In this document: piece after piece, positions 48,256 to 59,479 of the stretch | Layout: each line of letters opens with the position of its first letter | Numbering within the stretch: position 1 is the stretch's first letter | Source of the DNA: Pseudomonadota bacterium | GTDB taxonomy: Bacteria; Pseudomonadota; Gammaproteobacteria; Burkholderiales; Thiobacillaceae | Direction of reading: 5' to 3' | DNA length: 64,000 nucleotides | Assembly (NCBI GenBank): GCA_029558905.1 | Contig: JAKQCX010000027.1 | Location: forward strand, 1-64,000 | Program-made: the position numbers and the translations under genes | The notes under the pieces: generated by a model | Seen by the model: the letters and a program-made list of their open reading frames with translations, nothing else | Database searches by the model: none | What the model was told of the DNA's origin: nothing

Positions 48256-49128
48256 ATGAAACCCGATTTCAAGACAATAGCCCTGGTGGGCAAGTACAAC
48301 AGCCCATCCAGCGCCTCTTCCCTGTCCAGGCTGGCCCATTACCTCAAGGCCAAGCACTATACCGTACTGCTGACCTGCCACATTGCCGAGACCTGCGCCA
48401 TAGCCGGCTTCCAGACCCGGGCCCTGAGCGGCATCGGCCAGGAGGCGGACCTGGCCATCGTCATGGGGGGGGATGGTACCTTCCTGAGTATCGCCCGCGC
48501 CCTGGTGGACTCCCGTATCCCGCTGGTGGGCATCAACCTGGGGCGCCTGGGCTTTCTCACGGATGTGTCCCTGGACACCATGTTTTCCACCCTGGACGAG
48601 ATGCTGGGCGGGGAATTCGTGACCGAGGAGCGCGTCATGCTGGAAGCCAGCGTGGAGCGGACGGGGGAAGTCCTCATTCATGCCCATGCCTTCAACGACG
48701 TGGTGGTGAACAAGGGTTCGCAGGGGCGACTCATCGAGTTCGAGATATATATCGACGACCAGTTCGTCTACAGTCAGCGCGCCGATGGCCTGGTGGTGTC
48801 CTCCCCCACCGGTTCCACTGCCTACGCCCTTTCGGCCGGAGGCCCCATCCTGCATCCCTCCCTGGAGGCGGTGGTCCTGGTACCCATCTGTCCCCATACC
48901 CTGTCGGCCCGGCCCATCGCCGTGAACAGTCACTCCGAGATCGAGATCAATGTCATCCATGCCGATGACGCCCGTGTCCACTTCGATGGCCAGCTGCATG
49001 CCGATCTGCAGGTGGGCGACCGGGTGGTCATCCGCCGCGCCCACAACAGCGTGCGCCTGCTGCATCCCGTTGGGCACAGCTACTACGATACCCTGCGTCA
49101 GAAGCTGCGTTGGGGAGAGAAGCTGTGA
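48256..49128 (+). CDS. nadK: NAD kinase
   Basis: The 290-residue protein has the GGDGT motif (71-75), an NDVVVNKG strand and GLVVSSPTGSTAYALSAGGP, all hallmarks of NAD kinase, which makes NADP from NAD and ATP in the cytoplasm. It is divergent from hrcA and followed 106 bases later by recN, the usual betaproteobacterial order. No Shine-Dalgarno sequence precedes the ATG, in line with the close TATAAT hexamer. Confidence 0.97.
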   Translation: MKPDFKTIALVGKYNSPSSASSLSRLAHYLKAKHYTVLLTCHIAETCAIAGFQTRALSGIGQEADLAIVMGGDGTFLSIARALVDSRIPLVGINLGRLGFLTDVSLDTMFSTLDEMLGGEFVTEERVMLEASVERTGEVLIHAHAFNDVVVNKGSQGRLIEFEIYIDDQFVYSQRADGLVVSSPTGSTAYALSAGGPILHPSLEAVVLVPICPHTLSARPIAVNSHSEIEINVIHADDARVHFDGQLHADLQVGDRVVIRRAHNSVRLLHPVGHSYYDTLRQKLRWGEKL

Positions 49129-49234
49129 TGCGAAAGGAAAAAGGGGGGAGGGCAAGGGTAATGCCGGCCTCCCGCCCTGCGCAGGCCCATCGCCTGTCCC
49201 CCCGCGCAGTCGATTTTCCCCGGCACTGGCACGC

Positions 49235-50923
49235 ATGCTGCTGTCGCTGACCCTCACGGATTTCGTCCTGGTGGCGCGGCTGGAGCTGGACTTCCACCCC
49301 GGCTTTTCCGTGCTTACCGGCGAGACCGGCGCGGGCAAGTCCCTTCTTCTGGATGCCCTGGCCCTGGTGCTGGGTGAGCGGGCCGAGGGCGGCGTGGTGC
49401 GGGCGGGCGCCACCCGGGCGGAGATCGGCGCCGAGTTCGACCTGTCCGGCATGCCGGCTCTGATCGCCTGGCTGGCGGATCAGGATCTGGCGGCCGATGG
49501 GCAGACGCTGCTCCTGCGTCGCGTGGTGGAGAGCGGAGGCCGTTCCCGCGCCTTCATCAATGGCCGGCCGGCCACCCTCCAACAGCTCAAGGCGGCCGGT
49601 ACATTCCTGCTCGATATCCATGGTCAGCACGCGCATTACTCCTTGCTGAAGGCGGCGGAACAGCGTCGTCTGCTGGATGCCTATGCCGGTGCCGCGGAAC
49701 TGGCGCGACAGGTGGCGGAGGCCTGGCACCGCTGGCGCGCGGCACGTGATCACCGCCGGGCGGCCATCTCGCAAAGCGATGGCTTGGCGGCGGAGCGCCA
49801 GGAACTGGCGGAGACGGTACGTGAGCTCGAGGCCCTGGAATACGGTGAGGAGGACTGGCGCATCCTGCAGGAGGACCAGCGCCGCCTGGCGCATGCCGCG
49901 GAACTCCTGCAGGGGTCCCAGCAGCTGGCCGACGCGCTGGAGGGGGACGAGGCCGGGCTGTCGCAGCGCCTGCGCGGCGTGCGTCTGCGCCTGCTGGAGC
50001 TGGCGCAACTGGATGCGGCCCTGACAGACCTGCGGGACAGTCTGGATGGCGTCTCGGAAGTGATCCAGGACACGGCCCGGGAACTGCGTCGCTACGCGGA
50101 CCGGGTGGATCTGGATCCGGAAGCACTCGCGCGGGTGGAGTCACGCCTTGCGGTCATCCAGGCCGCGGCGCGCAGACACCACATCCGCCCCGAGGCCATA
50201 CCCGATACCTTGCTGCACGCCAGGGCCCGCCTGCGGGAGCTGGGCGAAGCGGCCGATCTGGTGGCCCTGGAACAGGCCGAGCGGGCATGCGAGGCGGATT
50301 ATCATCGTCTGGCCCAGGGCCTGAGCCGCCTGCGCGCGCAGGCAGCGGACAGGCTGGGCCAGGCCGTTACCCGGACCATGCAGCAATTGGCCATGCAGGG
50401 CGGGCGCTTTCGTGTGGACCTGCCCACCTGTGAGCCGTGCGGACAGGGTGTGGAGGAAGCGAGGTTCCGGGTTTCCACCCATTCCGGCCAGGCCCTTCAG
50501 GATCTGGCGCGCACGGCTTCGGGAGGCGAACTCTCCCGCCTGGGGCTCGCCCTGCAGACGGTGCTGTCCGGGGTCAGTGGTGCGGCCACCCTGATCTTTG
50601 ACGAGGTGGATGCCGGCATCGGTGGCCGCGTGGCGGAGATCGTGGGCCGCCTCCTGGCCGAACAGGGCAAGGACCGTCAGGTGCTGTGCGTGACCCATCT
50701 GCCTCAGGTGGCCGCACGTGCCGACCAGCACTACCGTGTCAGCAAGGAATCGGTGGCAGGGGAACTGCGGACGCGTGTGGTACTGCTGGATATCGCCAGC
50801 CGCCGGGAAGAACTGGCGCGCATGCTGGGAGGACTGGAAATCACCGAGGTCACGCGCCGTCATGCCGCGGAGATGCTGGATGTGAGCGGGCCTGCCGGAG
50901 GGGTTCGGGCCAAGCCTGGCTGA
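49235..50923 (+). CDS. recN: RecN, DNA repair SMC-like ATPase
   Basis: The 562-residue protein has Walker A GETGAGKS (29-36), a long coiled-coil middle (about 160-370), the ABC signature ASGGELSR near 428 and Walker B TLIFDEVDAGIGG near 452. RecN holds DNA ends together during double-strand break repair. The start is ATG 49235 (MLLSLTLTDFVLV); the same frame is open far upstream inside nadK but that part has no family similarity. It is convergent with fur. Confidence 0.95.
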   Translation: MLLSLTLTDFVLVARLELDFHPGFSVLTGETGAGKSLLLDALALVLGERAEGGVVRAGATRAEIGAEFDLSGMPALIAWLADQDLAADGQTLLLRRVVESGGRSRAFINGRPATLQQLKAAGTFLLDIHGQHAHYSLLKAAEQRRLLDAYAGAAELARQVAEAWHRWRAARDHRRAAISQSDGLAAERQELAETVRELEALEYGEEDWRILQEDQRRLAHAAELLQGSQQLADALEGDEAGLSQRLRGVRLRLLELAQLDAALTDLRDSLDGVSEVIQDTARELRRYADRVDLDPEALARVESRLAVIQAAARRHHIRPEAIPDTLLHARARLRELGEAADLVALEQAERACEADYHRLAQGLSRLRAQAADRLGQAVTRTMQQLAMQGGRFRVDLPTCEPCGQGVEEARFRVSTHSGQALQDLARTASGGELSRLGLALQTVLSGVSGAATLIFDEVDAGIGGRVAEIVGRLLAEQGKDRQVLCVTHLPQVAARADQHYRVSKESVAGELRTRVVLLDIASRREELARMLGGLEITEVTRRHAAEMLDVSGPAGGVRAKPG

Positions 50924-50996
50924 GGAAACCTGGTTGCCGGGCCGGAACGGTGTCCCGTGCGGCGGGCTCTACGGACTTGGAGCCGGTTCCGGCGCC

Positions 50997-51449
50997 TCAA
51001 TCCGTCTTGGCCCGCTGATCCTGCGCGTGTTTGTTGGGGCAGTCTTCCCTGAGGCATTCCACATAGAGATACAGGGCGTGCTCCGCCAGCCTGAAGCCGC
51101 GTTCGGCGGCCACGGCCTTCTGGCGCTTCTCGATCTCCGCATCGTAGAACTCTTCCACCTTGCCGCACTGGATACACAGCAGATGGTCGTGATGCCCGCC
51201 GCGGTTCAGCTCATAGACCGCCTTGTCGTTGTCGAAGTGATGGCGGATGAGCAGGCCGGCCTGCTCGAACTGGGTCAGCACGCGGTAAACGGTGGCCAGA
51301 CCCACATCCACGTTATCCAGGACCAGCAGGCGATACACGTCTTCGGCAGTCAGGTGACGCTGATCCGACTGTTCGAACAGGCTCAGGATTTTCAGGCGGG
51401 GGCCGGTGGCCTTGAGACCCATGGTCTTGAGTTGCTGCGTATTGGTCAT
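50997..51449 (-). CDS. fur: Fur, ferric uptake regulator
   Basis: The 150-residue protein has the Fur winged helix ([12 protein letters not shown] to [15 protein letters not shown]) and metal sites: HHDH (86-89), Cys92 and Cys95 in CIQC, and the second CxxxxC pair Cys132/Cys137. It represses iron-uptake genes when loaded with Fe(II). It is divergent from bamE and convergent with recN, the normal betaproteobacterial arrangement. Start ATG 51449. Confidence 0.95.
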   Translation of the reverse strand: MTNTQQLKTMGLKATGPRLKILSLFEQSDQRHLTAEDVYRLLVLDNVDVGLATVYRVLTQFEQAGLLIRHHFDNDKAVYELNRGGHHDHLLCIQCGKVEEFYDAEIEKRQKAVAAERGFRLAEHALYLYVECLREDCPNKHAQDQRAKTD

Positions 51450-51452
51450 TGA

Positions 51453-52727
<1,275 letters not shown>

Positions 52728-52763
52728 TGCCTCGATCCGGGGGGTTGGTATGAAACAGGTGTC

Positions 52764-53183
52764 ATGCGCCTAGCATTCAGGTGGGCCGGACTGGGGCTGG
52801 CCGGACTGCTCGCGCTGCAGGCGGGGGCGGTCGATGTCATCGCCAACAGGTCCGTACCCGTCAGCCAGCTGAGCCAGGCCAATGCGCGCGCCATCTTCGG
52901 CATGCGTCAGGTCAAGTGGCCCGATGGCAGTCTGATCCGGGTCTTCGTGCTGCCCGATGGCCATCCCTTGCACAGCGCGCTGTGCAAGGAGCGTTTGAAT
53001 CTCTACCCCTATCAACTGCGGCAGTCCTGGGACCGCTTGGTCTATTCGGGCATGGCCCAGGCGCCTGTGATGGTGGAATCCGAGACGGAGCTGATCAGCA
53101 AAGTGGCGGCTACACCAGGGGCCGTCGGCTATGCCAGCCGCGCGCCGAGCAACGAGAAGATCAGGGTGATCCATGTGGATTAG
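52764..53183 (+). CDS. Periplasmic phosphate-binding-protein-like small protein
   Basis: The 139-residue exported protein (signal peptide about 1-22, ending AGA) resembles one lobe of PstS-like binding proteins: VSQLSQANARAIFGMRQVKW and WPDGSLIRVFVLPDGHPLH are typical, and the last strand GAVGYASR is a known end of that fold. It is about half the size of a full binding protein. It is encoded directly before a porin-like gene, overlapping it by 11 bases, and a GGDEF-EAL gene. Such trios occur in proteobacteria and suggest a ligand sensor or surface signalling module. Confidence 0.75.
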   Translation: MRLAFRWAGLGLAGLLALQAGAVDVIANRSVPVSQLSQANARAIFGMRQVKWPDGSLIRVFVLPDGHPLHSALCKERLNLYPYQLRQSWDRLVYSGMAQAPVMVESETELISKVAATPGAVGYASRAPSNEKIRVIHVD

Positions 53184-54360
53184 CAAGCAGATTCCATGCG
53201 TGTTGGTGCTCGGCCTGTTGCTCCAGACCGAGCCCTTGTCTGCCGCGGATGACCAGTTGCAGTGGCATGGCTTCCTCAGCCAGGCCGTGGTGCACACCAA
53301 TGACAACAACGTGGGTGGTCACAGCGACGATGGCCTGGGTCTGGACATGCGCGAGGTCGGGGCAAACGTCTCGTATCGTCCGAACGGGGACTGGCTGTTT
53401 TCCGGCCAGCTCCTGGCCCGCTGGGCAGGTGCTTCCGACGAGGGCGACCCACGGGTCGATTACGCCTTCGCGGATCGCACGCTGATCAGCGATGACAGCC
53501 GACGTATCGGTATCCAGGTCGGCAAGGTCAAGAATCCCTATGGGCTGTACAACACCACACGGGACGTGGCCCACACCCGCCCCGGTATCCTCATGCCCCA
53601 ATCGGTCTATCTGGACCGGATCAGAGACTTCTATCTCGCGGCGCCAGGTGTATCGCTGTACGGCAATCATGTGCACGCCGACTGGGAAATCAATTGGCGT
53701 GTCAACGCGATGCGGCCCGAAACGGACAGCAAGGACCTGGAACACCTGTTCATGCTGCGGGATTCCCCCGGTTCGTATCATGGGCGGAATTCCTGGTTGG
53801 GGCAGATCCTGGCGGAGCGGGATGGAGGCAAGCTGCGGCTCGGCCTTACGCTGGGCCAGGTGAAGGCCCGATACCGCCCCGGCATGCCGGATGTATTCAG
53901 CGCGGGGGAATCGACCTTGAAGCCACGGCTGCTGTCTCTGGAGTGGAACAGTGAAAACTGGAGCATCACCGGCGAGTATGGACGGATCAGAAACCAGGGG
54001 AGGGGCTACGGGCCGTTCGGTGCCGGACTCGAGGACCCCAACACGGTGGAGACGTGGTACCTGCAGGGTACGTACCGCCTGGATCCGGCCCTGCAGGTGT
54101 ATCTGCGCAGGGATGCCTTCTATCTCAACCGGAAGGATCGTCACGGCGCCGGATTTGCCGCCGCGACCGGCTTGCCGCCCTATCTTGGCTATGCCGAGGG
54201 CTGGGTGCTCGGCGCCAGACGGGACCTGGGGGCCTGGGCGTTTTCCGGTGAAGTGCACCGTACCGAAGGCACCGGCTGGCTCTCGCCCATGGATACGCCG
54301 CTTCTGTCCCAACGCAAAAACTGGCGCATGCTCCTCCTCCAGGCCGCCTACCGTTTTTGA
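53173..54360 (+). CDS. Outer-membrane porin-like beta-barrel protein
   Basis: The 395-residue protein has a signal peptide (about 1-25) and alternating amphipathic strands, ending in the aromatic C-terminus AAYRF that directs barrel assembly by BamA. The N-terminal LQWHGFLSQAVVHTNDNNVG is typical of porin-like proteins encoded near periplasmic-binding and GGDEF proteins. No specific substrate can be read. Its start overlaps the previous gene by 11 bases and its stop is 12 bases before the GGDEF-EAL gene, so the three form an operon. Confidence 0.75.
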   Translation: MWISKQIPCVLVLGLLLQTEPLSAADDQLQWHGFLSQAVVHTNDNNVGGHSDDGLGLDMREVGANVSYRPNGDWLFSGQLLARWAGASDEGDPRVDYAFADRTLISDDSRRIGIQVGKVKNPYGLYNTTRDVAHTRPGILMPQSVYLDRIRDFYLAAPGVSLYGNHVHADWEINWRVNAMRPETDSKDLEHLFMLRDSPGSYHGRNSWLGQILAERDGGKLRLGLTLGQVKARYRPGMPDVFSAGESTLKPRLLSLEWNSENWSITGEYGRIRNQGRGYGPFGAGLEDPNTVETWYLQGTYRLDPALQVYLRRDAFYLNRKDRHGAGFAAATGLPPYLGYAEGWVLGARRDLGAWAFSGEVHRTEGTGWLSPMDTPLLSQRKNWRMLLLQAAYRF

Positions 54361-54371
54361 TCGCGGCCGCC

Positions 54372-57134
54372 ATGTTCCTCAGTATCCGCTGGCAGATCAT
54401 CATCCTGGCGGGCCTGGTCATGGCGGGCATGGCAGCGCTGTATTCCCTGCAGCAGCAATATGATCTGAGCAGGCAGTTCAGCCTGGACCAGGCCGCCTAT
54501 CGTGAACGCCTGCGCGTGACCGCCAGCCGCCTGCTGCATGCCCAGAATGACCGGCTGCAGGTGCTGGCACGCATGCTGGTGGAGACCCCTGCCATCCGAT
54601 CCGCGCTGCGCGCGGGAGACGGGGAGCGCTTGCGCGAGGCGGTGGAGCCGCTGTGGTCCGAGTTGAGCCTGAGCCAGGGCCTTTCCACCCTGGTGTTCTT
54701 CGATGCGGATCAACGCGTGCTGGGCCAATGGGGCGCGGGTGCGCCCGCGCCCCTGGTGGCGCTGGCCGAACGGGCCGAACGCAACGAAATGCCTCAGGTC
54801 TGGGTGAGCTGCGGCGCGCGCTGCGAACATCAGGTGGTATTGCCCACCACGCAGCATGGCCGGCCTTTGGGGACGGTGGCCCTGGTCTCGGGCCTGGAAG
54901 ATGTGGTGCTGGACCTGCGCCGCCTGGGAGAGGGGGAGGTGGCCGTGCTCGCGGCCGGGGGCAATGGCGCGCACGATCGGCTGAAAAACATGCGTCTGCT
55001 TTCGGTAAGCGGTGGCGAAAGTGCCCACAGGATCCTGCGCGCGGCACAGGCCAAGGCCTGGAGCGAGAACTACATTCCCGTGGTCGTGAATGGCGACACC
55101 TGGCATGTCATGACCTTTGCTCCGGATTTTCCTGGGGATGGCCTGTTGCGCCTGGCCGTGGCGGCGGACGTGACCCGCGGGGTGCGCAACATCGAGCTGG
55201 CCACCTGGCGGAACCTGGCCTGGGGCGGCGGTGTGCTGCTGCTGGCCCTGGTCGTCATGTATTTCCTGCTGCGTCCGGCCATGCAGCGCATACGGAGGGT
55301 GTCCGGCCTGCTGCCACTGCTGGGCCAGGAGAAATTCATGGAAGTGGCGGCGGCCATCCCGCAGAACCCCGAGCACTGGCTGGAGGACGAGATGCGCGTG
55401 CTGGAACGCCTGGCATTCGATCTGGCCTATCAACTGCAATCCCTGCACGACGCAGACAAGGCCCATGCGGCGGCCCTTTCCGCGCAGGCCACCCAACTGG
55501 AACAGGAGCGTGATCTTGTGGCGGGCCTGCTGGATACGGCCCCCGTGCTGATCATCACGTATGGTGGCGACGGTCGCATCCGCATGGCCAATGCCTTTGC
55601 CGTCGCGGACAGCGGTTTCCGGCGTGACCAGCTGGTGGGTCAGTCGTTCCAGCGGATGTTCATGCATGCAACCGAAATCGATGAGTACAGGCTTCGCCTG
55701 GAGGCCATGCACCCGGGCGATGTGGTGCATGGCGAGGGCAGCTTCAGGCACGGAGTATTGGATGAACCACGTGATGTGGTCTGGTTCCATTCCTGCCTGG
55801 ATGACGTACAGGGCGAGCGACTCTACCTGTCCGTGGGTCTGGATGTTACCGAGCACCGCCTGGCGGAACGACGCCTGCAGACACTGGTGGAACAGGATGT
55901 GGTCACCGGCCTGCTGAACCGCCATACCTTCAAGCGCCGTCTGGATGGGTTGTTGTCCCGGGCCGGTAAGGGCGTGGTGATCGTCAGTGATATCGATGAA
56001 TTCCGTTCCATCAACGATCTTGATGGGCATGAGGCGGGCGACCAGCTCCTGGTGGCCTTTGCCCGGCACATCCAGAATCTGTACCCGGCCCCGCTCTATG
56101 CCGCGCGTCTGGGCAGCGATGAGTTCGCCCTGGTGTACCCGGATCTGAGCAGTGCGGACGCCATCCTGATCGGTCGTCTGCTGAGTCGGGTCGCGGCCCA
56201 GCGGATCTCCGATCACGAGGGCACGCTCAGGCGCAGCCTTTCCGCCTGTGTGGGCCTGGTGGTATATCCCGAGCATGGTGAGAGCGCCGATGCCCTGCTG
56301 GGCAATGCCGAGCTGGCGCTTGCCAATGCGCGTGCCAAGGGGCATGGCTCCTGGCATCTGTATTCCGACCAGGAATCCTACCGGGAGCAGGCGGACCGGC
56401 GTGCCTACTGGCTCGAAGAGGTGGAAAACGCCCTGGACGAAGGCCGCTTCGTGCTGCATTTCCAGCCCATCGTGCAGGTGGATACGGGCAAGATCAGCCA
56501 CCACGAGGCCCTGTTGCGTCTGGTGGGCCAGGATGGCAAGCTGATTCCACCGGGCTACTTCATCGATGTGGCGGAAAGCACGGGCCTGATTCGGCGTATC
56601 GACCGCTGGGTGATGCAGGCCGGCGTGCGGGCCGTGGCCCGCCACCACGGCGCCCGGATCGCGCTCAACCTGTCCAGCCGCAGCTTCGAGGACGATCTGA
56701 CCTTCGAAACCCTGCAGTCGTCCCTGGCGCAGGAGCAGGTGGCGGGCGAGAGCCTGTTGCTGGAGATCACCGAGACCGCCGCTCTGGCCAATTTCTCCGC
56801 GGCCAAGCGCATCATGGCCAAGTTCAAGGAACTGGGCTGCGCCTTTGGTCTGGATGATTTCGGCGTCGGCTACAGCTCATTCCAGTATCTCAGGGAACTG
56901 CCGGTGGATTTCGTCAAGATCGATGGATCCTTCATCAAGAACCTCACCAAGAACGCGGATGACGTGGTGTTCGTGCGCGCCCTCAACAGCGCCGTGCAGG
57001 GCTTTGGCAAGGCCACGGTGGCGGAGTTCGTGGAGGACGAGGAGACCCTGGACATCCTGCGGGAGATCGGTGTGGACCAGGCCCAGGGCTATCTGCTGGG
57101 CCGGCCCGGGCCGGAGATACGGGCAGGGGACTGA
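54372..57134 (+). CDS. Membrane PAS-GGDEF-EAL c-di-GMP protein
   Basis: The 920-residue protein has a membrane helix (about 7-25), a periplasmic sensor domain (about 30-280), a second helix (about 285-305), a PAS domain (about 385-490), a GGDEF domain with GSDEF (581-585) and an EAL domain. The EAL domain looks complete: EAL 712-714, NLSSRSF, LLLEITETA and DDFGVG from Asp828-Asp829. The second Gly of GGDEF is Ser, so cyclase activity is uncertain, while c-di-GMP breakdown is likely. ATG 54372 is used; TTG 54357 overlaps the porin gene's stop. It ends the binding-protein/porin/sensor operon. Confidence 0.9.
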   Translation: MFLSIRWQIIILAGLVMAGMAALYSLQQQYDLSRQFSLDQAAYRERLRVTASRLLHAQNDRLQVLARMLVETPAIRSALRAGDGERLREAVEPLWSELSLSQGLSTLVFFDADQRVLGQWGAGAPAPLVALAERAERNEMPQVWVSCGARCEHQVVLPTTQHGRPLGTVALVSGLEDVVLDLRRLGEGEVAVLAAGGNGAHDRLKNMRLLSVSGGESAHRILRAAQAKAWSENYIPVVVNGDTWHVMTFAPDFPGDGLLRLAVAADVTRGVRNIELATWRNLAWGGGVLLLALVVMYFLLRPAMQRIRRVSGLLPLLGQEKFMEVAAAIPQNPEHWLEDEMRVLERLAFDLAYQLQSLHDADKAHAAALSAQATQLEQERDLVAGLLDTAPVLIITYGGDGRIRMANAFAVADSGFRRDQLVGQSFQRMFMHATEIDEYRLRLEAMHPGDVVHGEGSFRHGVLDEPRDVVWFHSCLDDVQGERLYLSVGLDVTEHRLAERRLQTLVEQDVVTGLLNRHTFKRRLDGLLSRAGKGVVIVSDIDEFRSINDLDGHEAGDQLLVAFARHIQNLYPAPLYAARLGSDEFALVYPDLSSADAILIGRLLSRVAAQRISDHEGTLRRSLSACVGLVVYPEHGESADALLGNAELALANARAKGHGSWHLYSDQESYREQADRRAYWLEEVENALDEGRFVLHFQPIVQVDTGKISHHEALLRLVGQDGKLIPPGYFIDVAESTGLIRRIDRWVMQAGVRAVARHHGARIALNLSSRSFEDDLTFETLQSSLAQEQVAGESLLLEITETAALANFSAAKRIMAKFKELGCAFGLDDFGVGYSSFQYLRELPVDFVKIDGSFIKNLTKNADDVVFVRALNSAVQGFGKATVAEFVEDEETLDILREIGVDQAQGYLLGRPGPEIRAGD

Positions 57135-57202
57135 GCAGCCGGTAGACGCGTGGGCGTTTTCCCTCGTCCGCTCGGCTGCCGCATGGCCCTTGTTTCCGGC
57201 CC

Positions 57203-57231
57203 CTTGAAGCCGGAAGCTTGAGCCCTATTTA
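57203..57231 (+). promoter_or_regulatory. Sigma-32 heat-shock promoter of htpG
   Basis: CTTGAA (57203-57208, preceded by CCC) and CCCTATTTA (57223-57231) are 14 bases apart, matching the RpoH consensus CTTGAA-N13-17-CCCCATNT at nearly every position. Transcription would start near 57238, 27 bases before the htpG start. Confidence 0.85.
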
Positions 57232-57264
57232 CCCTCCCATCCGCAACAGGGGAGATGACCCATC

Positions 57265-59151
57265 ATGACCGAAACCGCCTCCGAGTCCACCAGCAAGGAA
57301 ACCCTGGGCTTCCAGGCCGAGGTGCAGCAACTGCTGCACCTGATGATCCATTCCCTCTACAGCCACAAGGAAATCTTCCTGCGGGAACTGATTTCCAATG
57401 CTTCCGATGCCGCCGACAAGCTGCGTTTCGAGGCCCTGTCCGACCCGGCACTGTTCGAGCAGGATGCCGAGCTGAAGATCAGGGTCAGCGCCGACAAGGA
57501 CGCCAGGACCCTCACCATCCGGGACAACGGCATCGGCATGAGCCGGGCTGAGGTCATCGAGCACATCGGTACCATCGCCAAGTCCGGCACGCGCGAGTTC
57601 TTCGGCAAACTCACTGGTGACCAGAAGAAGGATGCCCAGCTCATCGGCCAGTTCGGCGTGGGTTTCTATTCCAGCTTCATCGTCGCCGACCGGGTGACCC
57701 TGACCACCCGCCGCGCCGGCCTTGCCGCCGAACACGGTGTGCGTTGGGAGTGCGGCATGGATGGGGACAGCGCCGGCCAGTACACCCTGGAGACGGTGGA
57801 AAAGGCCGAACGCGGCACCGACATCGTCCTGCACCTGAAGGCGGACGAGGCCGAGTTCCTGGAGGAATGGCGTCTCAAGTCCATCATCCGCAACTACTCG
57901 GACCACATCGCCATCCCCGTGGAATTCATCGACGAGAAGGGCGAGGCGGAAACGGTCAACCGTGCCAATGCCCTCTGGGCAAGGCCGAAGAGCGAGATCG
58001 GCGAGGACGAATACAAGGCCTTCTACAAACATGTGGGCCATGATTTTGAAGACCCCCTGGCCTGGACCCACGTAAAGGTGGAGGGCCGGCAGGACTACAC
58101 CGCTCTGCTGTACATCCCCGCCCATGCCCCCTTTGACCTGTGGGACCGGGATGCCAAGGCAGGGGTGAAGCTCTATGTGAAGCGGGTGTTCATCATGGAA
58201 GATGCCCGCAAGCTCATGCCCGCCTACCTGCGCTTCGTGCGCGGGGTCATCGATGCTGCCGACCTGCCTCTCAACGTCTCCAGGGAGATCCTGCAGCAGA
58301 CCCGGGACATGGAGATGATCCGCAACGGCTGTGTACGCAAGACCCTGGACCTGCTGGACGACCTGGCGGAGAACCGTCGCGAAGACTACGCCAAGGTGTG
58401 GGAATACTTCGGCAAGGTGCTGAAGGAGGGCGTGGGCGAGGACTTCGCCAACAAGGAGCGTATCGCCAGGCTCCTGCGATTCCGCTCCACCCAGGCGGAC
58501 GAGGAGACCGTTTCCCTGGCGGACTATGTCGGCCGCATGAAGGAGGGGCAGGACAGGCTTTACTATCTGACGGCCGACACCCTGGCCGCCGCGCAGGCCA
58601 GCCCCCACCTGGAAGTGTTCCGCAAGAAGGGGGTGGAAGTGCTGTTGCTCACCGACCGGGTGGATGAATGGCTGGTTTCCAACCTTTTCGAATTCGAAGG
58701 CAAGTCCCTGGTGTCCGTGGCCAAGGGCCAGGTGGACCTGTCCGCCATCGCCGGCGAGGACAAGGACGCGGAAGCGAAGGAGGAAGCCAAGGCCGAGGAG
58801 GCCAAGCCGTTGCTGGAACGCCTGAAGAAGGCACTGGAGGGCCGGGCCAAGGACGTGCGTGTCAGTGCCCGTCTGGTGGACTCCCCCGCCTGCCTGGTGG
58901 CCGACGAAGGCGACATGAACCCCAATCTGGCCCGCATGCTCAAGTCCATGGGTCAGGCCGTGCCCGAGACCGTCCCCATCCTGGAAGTGAATCTGGACCA
59001 TGCCCTGCTCAAGCGCATCGAGACCGCGCAGGAGACCCGTTTCGACGAACTGGCCGGCCTGCTCATGGACCAGGCCGTGCTGCTGGATGGCGGCCAGTTG
59101 ACCGATCCCGCGGGCTTCGTGAAACGGGTGAATGGCTTGCTGTTCGGCTGA
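57265..59151 (+). CDS. htpG: HtpG, Hsp90 chaperone
   Basis: The 628-residue protein has the GHKL ATPase motifs: Glu41, Asn45 and Asp48 in [18 protein letters not shown] (87-92) and GQFGVGFYS, then the middle domain with [12 protein letters not shown] and the C-terminal dimer domain. It refolds stressed proteins and supports envelope and iron-sulfur clients. A GGGGAG precedes the ATG at 57265. A sigma-32 promoter is in place. A charged Ala/Glu/Lys insert (about residues 500-518) is somewhat longer than in E. coli. Confidence 0.97.
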   Translation: MTETASESTSKETLGFQAEVQQLLHLMIHSLYSHKEIFLRELISNASDAADKLRFEALSDPALFEQDAELKIRVSADKDARTLTIRDNGIGMSRAEVIEHIGTIAKSGTREFFGKLTGDQKKDAQLIGQFGVGFYSSFIVADRVTLTTRRAGLAAEHGVRWECGMDGDSAGQYTLETVEKAERGTDIVLHLKADEAEFLEEWRLKSIIRNYSDHIAIPVEFIDEKGEAETVNRANALWARPKSEIGEDEYKAFYKHVGHDFEDPLAWTHVKVEGRQDYTALLYIPAHAPFDLWDRDAKAGVKLYVKRVFIMEDARKLMPAYLRFVRGVIDAADLPLNVSREILQQTRDMEMIRNGCVRKTLDLLDDLAENRREDYAKVWEYFGKVLKEGVGEDFANKERIARLLRFRSTQADEETVSLADYVGRMKEGQDRLYYLTADTLAAAQASPHLEVFRKKGVEVLLLTDRVDEWLVSNLFEFEGKSLVSVAKGQVDLSAIAGEDKDAEAKEEAKAEEAKPLLERLKKALEGRAKDVRVSARLVDSPACLVADEGDMNPNLARMLKSMGQAVPETVPILEVNLDHALLKRIETAQETRFDELAGLLMDQAVLLDGGQLTDPAGFVKRVNGLLFG

Positions 59152-59479
59152 GGCCGGGCCTCGCCAGTGCCAAACGCCGGCAGTGCCGGCGCCTGGCATT
59201 GGGTACCCGGAATCAGAAGCTGTTTTCGCAGGAAGAGCCAGCGGCGGAAATGTACCCGAAGTTCGCGCGCGGTAGCGGCAGAGTGGTCCTCTGAGCGACC
59301 ACAGGAGGGCCCCGGGTCGTCATGCGAGCTTGGCGTGCAACCCTGGAGGCCTAGGGGACGATCGGCAGCAAGGGGGCATGAACGGACGCAGCCGGTCACC
59401 ACTCCCACTTCAGCTGGCTCGCGTCGAGCGGCGTCCCGATCCCCCAGCCAATTCCAGACGCCCATTTGTTGCGTCCGGC
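59152..59479. other. Intergenic region after htpG, no gene seen
   Basis: These 328 bases show no convincing coding frame, although antisense frames stay open because of high GC. A long imperfect hairpin TGCCA-AA-CGCCGGC-AGT-GCCGGCG-CC-TGGCA (59168-59198) lies just after the htpG stop; without a T tract it is not a standard terminator. The rest may be a decayed gene fragment, but I cannot name it. Confidence 0.5.
59168..59198. repeat. Long inverted repeat downstream of htpG
   Basis: A perfect 7-bp inner stem (CGCCGGC/GCCGGCG with loop AGT) is extended by a 5-bp outer stem (TGCCA/TGGCA) after a 2-base internal loop. It begins 17 bases after the htpG stop and may stabilise the mRNA end or act with Rho. 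Confidence 0.55.

Noticed and set aside
54348-56648. Open frame of 766 codons on the minus strand
   Set aside because: It is antisense to the PAS-GGDEF-EAL gene, whose catalytic motifs are intact.
58953-59465. Minus-strand frame after htpG as a possible gene remnant
   Set aside because: Half is antisense to htpG; the rest has no recognisable domain. It could be a decayed fragment but nothing supports a name.
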